NCBI GenBank assembly: GCA_028565635.1 | Contig: JAOXYB010044826.1 | Span: forward strand, 1-12,475 | Origin: Phoronis ovalis | Lineage: Eukaryota > Phoronida > Phoronidae | Length of the DNA: 12,475 nt | Direction: 5' to 3' | Part shown: one piece after another, positions 1-8,925 of the stretch | Numbering within the stretch: the first letter of the stretch is position 1 | Layout: each line of letters begins with the position of its first letter | Position numbers and translations under genes: made by a program | The notes under the pieces: generated by a model | What the model saw: the letters and a program-made list of their open reading frames with translations, nothing else | The model's database searches: none | Told to the model about the DNA's origin: nothing

Positions 1-2
1 AC

Positions 3-165
3 CTCAATAGTAACATTTTGCCTTCTAGTAAATAGACTAACTCTTCGCGGAAAATTCTGTTCAGTCACAAATAAAGACAATCATGCCTCATGCCTACTCC
101 CGATTTTTCGTGCAGTCATGTGGATTACAGACGATGGTTGCTATTGGCTATCTAATGCCATATAT
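3..165. repeat. Dispersed repeat, copy 1
   Basis: Shares CTCTTCGCGGAAAATTCTGT, TTCAGTCACAAATAAAG, CTCATGCCTA and TCCCGATTTTT-GTGCAGTC with 2513-2643, and GATGG-TGC-ATTGGCTAT with 2893-2921. The left end may run off the window. Confidence 0.8.
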
Positions 166-1543
166 AATGTTTCGGCGTGAAAAATAGTGTTCACCGATCT
201 TGTGCGTGATGATGAACTTCTTGACAAATTACCAGAGGTGAAAAAACACTACTAGACGCAATGAATCATCTATCGGTCATCAAGATAACCATATATACAC
301 CTGTCGTGGATATTATAAACATACACAGTAATTAAGGTTCAATATTTGAAAATTGTTTTAAAAATATATCCATATTTATTATAGTAGTCATTGTAACGCT
401 CCGTATGAAGAAATGTTATACTTTATTTAAACTCGGGTATTTCTCCCTAGGTGGCATAGTTGAACATTTGCAGCGACACAGGAGTACATTTTATACGCAT
501 AAAGGTTCAGCACTACACTGCCCGTTTTTTAAAAATGTCCATGTCGAACCAGCAAGCCTTCGGACTAAAGAGCTGTAGGACCAGCGAGCCAACTTTTATT
601 AATAAAAATCCACAAAACCAGAAATTTGGATCTGATATAATTTGGTTAATTAGGGGCAAATGATGTAGAGGCAAAACTATGTTTTTTTTAATTCTGCCAA
701 AATGGCGACCCTTATTTTTAGCAGCACATGTCTTGTCTTGTCTGTACACTTTGTAAAGTAGTATTTACACTACATCACACAAAGTGAATATGTGAAGTAA
801 CATCCCTTATACGACTGTTTAAAGTAATAATTTAATTATTCCATTTCCTTCCCATTGTCTCTAGATTATGGCACGTGGAAGTTGTGGAATGTTAAAATTA
901 CTGAACTAAGCATCCTCATTAATAAAAATTAGTGTAACATTTCCTCCAGCTCGCCACACATCCAAGATATTTTTTGCATAAAGTTCTTATTATATAAAAA
1001 AATATAGTGATAATTAATGTAGTGCTTTACCTATTCGACATTACAATTACGTTATATACCAAACAGCATTTATTTACTAGTTTTATTAGTGATATTTACA
1101 GATTTCAAAAATTTTACATACGCTTTATAGTTGCGATGAAGAATTATATATACCTGCACACAGTATCTTCAGTTAAATGCACCAAATACAACACAAAATA
1201 TAAGAACTTGAAAAAAGTCGCAGATGCGGTATCGCTGATATTCATTGCGCTTAGATGGCATACATACTATGGAGAGCGATGTACGATTGGGTGTATGCTC
1301 GTGGCTTATAGTTACATGCAGTCGTTTACGTTTGTAAGATTGCGGATGAACGGTACGATCTTCAAGTTTCGTGATATACTTGCTTCCTTGTAGGTTGCAC
1401 ATTACTACGAGATTAATATAAAGACCTTTGTAAACTGCATTATGCATAACTATGTACATCGTACATATACTATATCACTAAATACACTTTGAGTTACTAT
1501 TATATCACCGTATTTCATAAAAGGGGAGTTTATATTCCCACAG

Positions 1544-1680
1544 ATCACCATTCACCACTTAAAAACAGCAAATTCACCATTCACCAGCAAAGTCTAAATC
1601 TCATTCATGTTCACCAGTAAATAGTACTATTCACCATTCACCACAGTTTTTAAAAACAATTCACCAATATATCAATTCAC
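1544..1680. repeat. Degenerate TTCACCA repeat cluster
   Basis: Seven exact TTCACCA words (about 1551, 1573, 1580, 1610, 1630, 1637, 1660), often doubled as TTCACCATTCACCA, plus near matches. Spacing is irregular, so this is a degenerate simple-sequence cluster and not a CRISPR-like array. Confidence 0.85.
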
Positions 1681-1875
1681 AAACTTCCAAATACCTACAA
1701 ATCATGAGATCTCCTCTCCGTCATTTACAAGTTGTTTTTGGACGAAAAGTATATATGTTATATTATTTATTTATTGACTTAATTCTGAGATAAGTTGTAT
1801 GTTTCTAATTTCTAAAATGTGCTCACTCTGCAATCAATGTCTTCAGTTTCATGTGTGATTTAATTGCAACTTAAG

Positions 1876-1955
1876 TCAGTGGCGGATATAAGGGGGGGGG
1901 GGGGTTAGAGTGGGGAGCCAGAAGACGCGCCCCCTTCCCAAAAAAAATTAAAAAG
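1876..1955. repeat. Possible transposon terminus with 13-G run
   Basis: CAGTGGCGGATATAAG followed by 13 G, a G-rich stretch, then GCGCGCCCCCTTCCC and an A run. CAGTGGCGGAT next to G- and C-runs looks like the end of a dispersed animal DNA repeat. No partner end was found. Confidence 0.3.
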
Positions 1956-2144
1956 ATTTTACATATTTAATTGTAACTAACACTTTACAAATTATAATAA
2001 ATGTATACAAAATATTTTGTATAAAGACCATCCTTTTTAACATTTCTGAATCATCAGTTAAAGTTCCGTTGATTTTAGAAATATTAATATTTGTGATTTT
2101 TACAATGAACGAATACACTTTACCATCATATAATTATGATCACT

Positions 2145-2239
2145 GGTAAATAATGAATCCAATGGAATGACAACATATAGTTGTACTATATGGACTGATA
2201 TTACGATACATTTGACAAATGGTAAGTAATGAATCCAAT
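2145..2239. repeat. Short direct repeat, 76 bases apart
   Basis: GGTAAATAATGAATCCAAT at 2145-2163 and GGTAAGTAATGAATCCAAT at 2221-2239 differ at one of 19 positions. Confidence 0.8.
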
Positions 2240-2512
2240 ACCATAGCTGTACACTTTACAGCAATCAGTGATAATCAGTAATTTCTTTGAAACATATGTG
2301 ATTTTTTAAAACTATGCAATGTTAAAACATAAAAAATTACACAATACACAACCCGGTACACAACATACGTTTCCAGATTTGCCCATATATGTGGATTACA
2401 AAACGTCCGTGCGCTGTACTACTGTAGCAGAGAATTGTTGTATACTGGATTATACAATTACGACACTAGACAGAACAAATCACTACATGGCACAAAGATA
2501 ATTTTTCCATCC

Positions 2513-2643
2513 CCCTCAATAATAACGAAGGGTCTTCTAATGAATAGATCACTAACTCTTCGCGGAAAATTCTGTTCAGTCACAAATAAAGTTAATTACA
2601 TGTACGTCTCATGCCTAGTACTCCCGATTTTTGGTGCAGTCTT
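2513..2643. repeat. Dispersed repeat, copy 2, first part
   Basis: Direct-orientation copy of 3-118 with a few small indels. A short 19-of-22 type match to the remaining part occurs at 2893-2921, so about 250 bases appear to be inserted between. Confidence 0.8.
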
Positions 2644-2861
2644 AACCAGTTACAACAATTTTAATTAAAACATTGTTGTGACCTCTAACAACAGAAAACT
2701 GGGTAAGTTGATAGGTTTGGATATAATTTAACCCCTCAATTTTTGATAATAAATGATATTTTCAAATTGTGATTTCTCTCACTTTGTGTGAAATTATATC
2801 TACTTTCAAATTTGTCCCCAGGTGCAAAAACAAAAAGAAAAGTGATCGAAAAAGTGATCAT

Positions 2862-2880
2862 TAATACGCTCAACGTATTA
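2862..2880. repeat. Small perfect hairpin
   Basis: TAATACG-CTCAA-CGTATTA: a 7-bp stem with a 5-base loop. Its function is unknown and it may be chance. Confidence 0.6.
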
Positions 2881-2892
2881 TATTAGCAGTTG

Positions 2893-2921
2893 AGATGATG
2901 GCTGCAATTGGCTATTTGATG
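2893..2921. repeat. Dispersed repeat, copy 2, second part
   Basis: GAGATGATGGCTGCAATTGG and following bases resemble 131-165 in copy 1. Confidence 0.5.
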
Positions 2922-3061
2922 TCTATACTCATCTTTCCTAATATACAGTGATAATGCACTGACAATAATTATGAACAATTAAGATATGTGTGGGCTATTT
3001 CTTTATATTTTTTAAAAGCCAGGAAAAAGCTTTAAAGCTACAAATACATTTATAAAAACGT

Positions 3062-3626
3062 TTAACTCTCATATATTTCATTATCGGTCATGTCGCATTC
3101 ATAACATGTATCATTACTATTTGAACCATACAAATCGTTTTCAATAAACTCTGTCTCGTCGCCTTGATTAATGTCGACATTGTTTCTGGCTTTATGACTT
3201 TTCTTTTTCTTGTCTGGGACTGCATATAACTCTGCAAGTGGTTCTTTTATGGTTTGTTCATCATTATTGTTTCTCTTCTTACTTTTATCGCGAACTAAGT
3301 AAAGTTGCGCTAAATCCTCAGATCCAGTTTGTGTTTTTTCAACAAAACCATTCGAAGCATGATATTTTACAGACGAGTACAAAGTATATTCAGTTGCGTC
3401 ATTGATGTGACTGGACTGAAATTTGCTTTCAGTGCTTAAACTATTGCCGCTTGACGATGGAAGATTTTTCTTACGAGAAGAACACGAAACATCTGCAAAA
3501 TCGCCATAATCATAAACAGTATCTGTCGTAGCTTCAGATGTGAACGCGGAATTTACATATTGCTGCTGGTTAGGTTGATTCTTTTTATTATTAAGGCGAT
3601 TCCGGTTGGGAGATGTCATACGTTTT
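3062..3626 (-). CDS. Exon H: cytoplasmic tail with tyrosine motifs, and stop codon
   Basis: Terminal coding exon, 187 full residues then TAA at 3064-3062; acceptor AATTCTTTCAG. The tail is hydrophilic and low in complexity, with 11 tyrosines. Notable ones: QQYVN (pY-x-N, the Grb2-type SH2 pattern), TVYDYGDF, EYTLYSSV, and two copies of LA-x-LY-x-V-x-DK-x-KK (LAQLYLVRDKSKK and LAELYAVPDKKKK, about 25 residues apart), then NDLYGS and NEIYES at the C-terminus. Several tyrosines sit beside acidic residues, as tyrosine-kinase substrates often do. No enzymatic domain and no canonical ITIM is present. A phosphotyrosine docking role is inference. The open frame upstream of 3626 is excluded because it is intron. 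Confidence 0.85.
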
Positions 3627-6600
3627 CTGAAAGAATTAATCATGCGAACATTCTGTATCAATGTGAAGAAAATACTTATAGCAGTAGCGATTTGTTTAGA
3701 CAAAAACACCAAAGTTGTGGAAGACATTGCTCTTGAATCAGTTCTTTTGACTTACTCACTCATGATCAGTCACTCAGATACAACACATATCATTGACAGC
3801 TCACAAAGTACTATTACGATTTCAACGAAACTTGGATCAAAATGTTTGCTAGGTTCTGGAGATGAACATTTAAAGTGAAACAGTTGGCGGTAATTTTTGA
3901 TTCAAAATGGTTTCTGAAAATGTGCAGTGGAAAAGTTAGCGGATTTAATCAAAAATTGCTGCCATGTCAAAAACTTTGTTTGGAAAGCCATCATATACTT
4001 GGTATCGTCATGCGAGACTACAAAATCTAGTTTAGTATTATTATAGGCAAAGTCAGAGCATTCTACCTACTTCTGCAAGGAACAATGTTGGTGGTTAAGA
4101 GAAAGTATTTTAAAGTTACAATTCTTCAACACATTATGTTACGTTTTGTAAGAATATGGCATTAACTTTGGATGGAAGTTGTCGTAACCGTTACCCACCT
4201 GCTTCTTCGTCTTACCATGTATACTACTGCAATTATCATTACGGAAACAAAGAACAAACTACCTATGCCCGTACCGACGTATAAACCTGAAAACCAAACA
4301 TTACTAGGATAATATATAATTGAAAATACTTTCAAAAAATTATTTACGACAACATTTTACCAAACCTCTGAGGCACAGTTCTTACACATGTGCATGTATG
4401 TGTGAATAGCTATATAGGAACACATGCACTGACGCATTCTTTTTAGCCTTTGCTTTGTTTTAGTAGCAGTGATTAAAGGTACACTGTACGACATATTATT
4501 TGATACAGGTTTCATAGATACATGTACAAGGAAAACGTTGTTATATGAAATGAATTCCTGCTTACCAATATGTTTAGATTCTTGACTTGAAGCAACATTT
4601 GGACTGCTTTGCTGAGTAGTTACTAAAATATTTTCCGTTGGGGCTATAGGCTCCGTAATAGAAGAGTTCAGCTTTAAAGTTGCAGATAGCGAGTGTTGCA
4701 TGTTTTCAGATCTTGACGCTGTTGAATTTTTGTGATTCATTGTTGTGTACTTTTCACTAGCAGATGTCACTGTCAATCTTTGTGTTGTTTGTTTAAGTGT
4801 TTCCACTGGTGTATTATTCTTAGTATGAAAGATTGCTGGCGTTGACTGACGAATGGAAAATTCCGTCGATGGTACCATGAGACTAGTGACTGTTGTAGCA
4901 ACAATGGTAGATGTGGTACTGGTGCTGTCCTTGGCAATTGTTGTGGTGGCGATAGTTGAAGTGCTATCAAGTTTCATGTTAGGAGCAGTTATAGTTGTGG
5001 GGAGTATGACGGGTAGTGCTAAGAAAAAAAATCGAGGAATAAGACTACATTACAATGCATACAGTAAATATGCCTTCTTGTATGATAAATCAGAATTGAG
5101 TTGAAGAATAAAATGTACTTTAAGTTGAAAATTGTTTACACCTACTTTCCTGACATATGAAATTCCTTTTACTACTGCAGCTTTCGTCATTCCAGACCCC
5201 ACCAGAGCTAATTTCTATGCAATGTTCATCCTCATTATTCGGCTCCCCTTTCTTCCAATTGTAACCTAGCTGAATTGGTTGTTCTGCAATTTCATGATAA
5301 AAAAATTATATATATACAAAAAAAACAACTTAAATAATCTCATCATGTCTTTGATGGGTGGTAGAATGTCAAGTTTACTCAATCTCGGAACTTTTACCAA
5401 AGTCCTGGTTCTGCGTAGAATTTTGGCTTACCTAGCAGTGCTCTCTTCTGTATGGTAGTGTTGTCGTGTTGTAACGGTATTTCGGGTATAGAGAATATTG
5501 TTAGTTATAGATGGCGCTACTCGTCGGGCCTGAGCCGCCATGTTTGTTTGCATCAAGTTCATTGTTAGATTTGTGGTAAGAGTTCTCCTGTATTAGTTCT
5601 ATAAGTACGTTTGTAACATTCTTACTCGATCGCTATCAGACTTCATATATCAGCGATCTACTCTTACTAGTTATTTACTTCATGTTTGTATTATTTCAGG
5701 CCACGATCATTCGTCTTGCCTAAAGCTATTGGGACGACACCCTCGAAGCACTTTTCCAGGCGTCTAAGTTGGAAATTATCGAAGAGATATGCCACGGCGT
5801 TCAGATATTCGACAAAACAAAGCCAACGTGCCTCGTCACCGACTGGTCGAAGGCAGGACTCGGGTTTTGGCTACTGCAAAAGCACTGCAGTTGTGCGGAG
5901 ACAACTCCTAAGCCACTGTTATGCTGCCCCGATGGATGGAAGGTGGCACTTGTCGGCAGTCGATTCACCCACCCGGCCGAATCACGTTATGCGCCGGTTG
6001 AAGGTGAAGCCATGGCCGTCACGGACGCCCTCGACCGAGCAAGATACTTCGTACTGGGGTGCACGAATCTCATCGTTGCAGTAGATTACAAGCCGCTTCT
6101 GTGCATATTTGGCCCCAGACCCCTGGACGAGATCAGCAACCCCCGCCTCCGCAACCTCAAGGAAAAAACCTTGCGATACCAATTCCGACTTGTCCACATA
6201 CCTGGCGCTAAGAACAAGGCTTCCGACTGCATGTCGCGCTCACCATCCGGACCCCGATCCCCCGACAAATACCCTCTTGAGGATGACATTGGTGGCATCA
6301 TCCCCGTGTCCACTGACAGCTGTGCGCCTCTACTGATTCTACGGGAACATTCCCAACCCACTAGCTTGACTATCGACGACACACTCGAGCAGGCTGCCTC
6401 AGCCTTCCTGGACGAGCTACCATCCCTCACCTGGGACAAGGTCCGCGTGTCCACGACCAGTGACCAGAACGTTTCACGACTTGTAGACATGCTCGAGAAC
6501 GGCGCACTACCCGAGTCATACTTAGACTGGCCTGACGGCCTATGTGAGTTCCACCAATTCCGGGACCATCTCTACTCCATCAATGGCGTCCTCATGTACA

Positions 6601-8889
6601 AAGACAGAGTAGTCATCCCACGGCCAATACGCGACAACTGTCTACAGGCACTCCACTCCGCCCACCAGGGAGTCTCCAAGATGACGGCTCGTGCCGAGAC
6701 CGCGATATCCTGGCCTGGCATCACAAGCGCCATCGCCCATACTCGTACCCGCTGTGAGCTCCGTCTCAACCCAGCGCACCGCCTGCCCCACGTTTCGACA
6801 CGACATACTCGTTTCAGTGCATCTGTGCGGACTATTTTCATCACAAAGGAATTCACTACCTGGTCATCGCGGACCGCTATTCCAATTGGTCCGTCGTGGA
6901 ACGTGCTACTGATGGAGCAAACGGCCTCATCTCCTGCCTTCGACAGGCCTTTGCTACCTATGGCATTGCAGAAGAACTATCCTCTGACGGCGGACCAGAA
7001 TTCACTGCCACCGCTACTCGTCAATTCCTCCAACAGTGGGGCGTCCACCATCGTCTCTCCTTTGTGGCACACCCCCACATAAAAGTACAGCAACTGCCGC
7101 GCAGAGATCGGGGTCAAAACTGTGCGGCGACTCATCTCGGACAACATAGGCAGTAATGGCACCCTGGACACCAATGCATTTCAACGCGCGATACTCCAAT
7201 ATCGCAATGCACCGGACCCGACTACCAAGCTGTCACCTGCCCAATGCGTGTTTGGCCGCCCAACCAGGGATTTCATACCTATACGACCGGGTCGCTACCT
7301 CCCCCACCCTACTTGGCGCTCTACACTGGCGACTCGAGAGGAAGCCCTTCGCAATCGACATATGCTTGACGCGGAACGCTGGTCTGAACACACCCGACGT
7401 CTTCCTCCCCTCAAAGTGGGTGACACAGTACGCCTTCAGAACCAGATTGGCAACCATCCTACCAAATGGGACAAAACCGGCACGATCATCGAAGTCCGTC
7501 AATTTGACCAATATCTCCTACGCGTTGACGGCTCTGGCAGAGTCACACTACGCAACAGGAAATTCCTACGACGCTACGTACCGGTACAGGCCCCACCGCG
7601 TCATCGCTCCCTACTTGATGACATGGCATACACGCCCGCTCCGTCGCCATCTGCCGCCAAGCCTCGCCCCGATCCTGGACCCACGGCACCCTCACCATCT
7701 GTCACCGACACCGCCAGAGCTACGCGTCCTGATCCCCCTGAGACGTTACTTATGCCAATGCAACAACCTCCACCAATCCAGTCTGCTCCGCCTGCAGCAC
7801 CATTGCTGTCGCCACCATCGACACCACCCGTTCCAGCAGAAGTCACGTCGCCATGCACGCCGTTCCGTTCGCGAGACGAAGAGACCCATCTGGCTCAGAG
7901 ATTTTGAGACGTAGTCTCCTGTCCGTCTTACATTTTGTCAGTCCTATCGTAGATCTTTGTGTTCTTTCCGACTACGGTTAGGACTTGGGGGGGAGATAGA
8001 GAATATTGTTAGTTATGGATGGCGCTACCCGTTGGGCCTGAGCCGCCATGTTTGTTTGCATCAAGTTCATTGTTAGATTTGTGGTAAGAGTTCTCCTGTA
8101 TTAGTTCTATAAGTACGTTTGTAACATTCTTACTCGATCGCTATCAGACTTCATATATCAGCGATCTACTCTTACTAGTTATTTACTTCATGTTTGTATT
8201 ATTTCAGGCCACGATCATTCGTCTTGCCTAAAGCTGATTTTTATACTTCCAATAAACAGTGCATGAAATACTTACGAGTTATTCTCTAGGGTATTGTAGC
8301 ACCCAGGGCACCCACGACTACTGAGATAACTTTTGTACCCATTTTCCATATCCTACTCAGATCAGTTGGATTCTTCCCTTAGTGTTCTTTCTTCTTGATG
8401 TTGCTATCATTCGGGATTGTTATGTCTATGGTGATTGTTTTCTTCTTGTCTTTGTCTATGATTATTATGTCAGGTTGATTGGTCATGACTTGCTTGGTTG
8501 TGTCTTTCCATGTAAGCCATTCTGCGAGTTGTTTGCATACACTGATGATGTGTTAAATTGTTTCATCATGTTTGTTGCATAATCTGCATCTGGGATCTTG
8601 CCTAGTGTGGTATATCTTATCTTCTGTTATTCTGGTTTTTAGTGGTTGTTCTATTACTAGAGCCTTGGATTTACGCTGTTTTGTCTTCGTAATGATATTC
8701 TTGTATATTGTGATATTCGACAATCAGCAGATAAGAATTACATACTTTCTTAAGCCTTCTTCTTCGCTGCGTGTGATTGTCTGTATGTTGTTCAGGCCTC
8801 TTTTCTTACAGGGAGAGGCACATAAAATTGCCAAGGACAGGAACAAATGGAAAGAAATCGTTGAGGGCTAACTGTATATATACATATAC

Positions 8890-8925
<36 letters not shown>

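Larger units (their letters stand above)
1..3061. other. Gene-free region downstream of the receptor stop codon
   Basis: I see no protein-like frame. The longest open frames (for example 1007-1393 plus, 1169-1459 minus) have no recognisable domain, and their composition fits AT-rich noncoding DNA. The first part (about 2700-3061) may include the receptor 3' UTR; no convincing AATAAA was found on the minus strand close to the stop. Diverged repeats are listed separately. Confidence 0.65.
5489..8288 (+). mobile_element. Ty3/gypsy-type LTR retrotransposon, internally deleted copy
   Basis: A 2.8 kb element in the host intron, oriented opposite to the host gene. Order: truncated left LTR, pol remnant (RNase H, integrase), polypurine tract, full right LTR. 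Flanks carry the direct repeat GGGTA (5484-5488 and 8289-8293), a 5-bp target duplication normal for this group. The RNase H, integrase order and the polypurine tract support the Ty3/gypsy (Metaviridae-like) class. gag, protease and most of reverse transcriptase are missing and pol has two frameshifts, so the copy cannot be autonomous. Its GC content is plainly higher than that of the surrounding intron. Confidence 0.93.

Noticed and set aside
1007-1459. Overlapping open frames on both strands.
   Set aside because: No domain, no splice context and no signal; AT-rich chance frames. A short GATACTTGCTTCC match to the foldback interior near 10813 was noted but is too brief to use.
1544-1680. CRISPR-like array.
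   Set aside because: Repeat units are 7-14 bases with irregular spacers in an animal genome.
3627-3727. Methionine and hydrophobic stretch before the tail exon as a start and membrane segment.
   Set aside because: It lies upstream of a strong TTTCAG acceptor, and the true membrane helix is in the exon at 4199-4286.
4357-4565. Extension of the stalk reading frame to a stop at 4357.
   Set aside because: A good donor at 4565 joins in phase to an exon with a clear membrane helix; the extension has no domain and would leave the protein without an anchor. Intron retention giving a secreted form remains possible.
4853-5104. Plus-strand open frame rich in valine.
   Set aside because: It is the antisense shadow of the threonine-rich stalk exon.
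6086-7511. Several minus-strand and alternate-frame open frames over pol.
   Set aside because: Shadows of the GC-rich pol remnant, with no domain of their own.
7996-8235. Right LTR ending at 8235, where identity with the left LTR stops.
   Set aside because: The inverted terminus, the GGGTA duplication and the LINE frame all place the end at 8288; the left copy is the truncated one.
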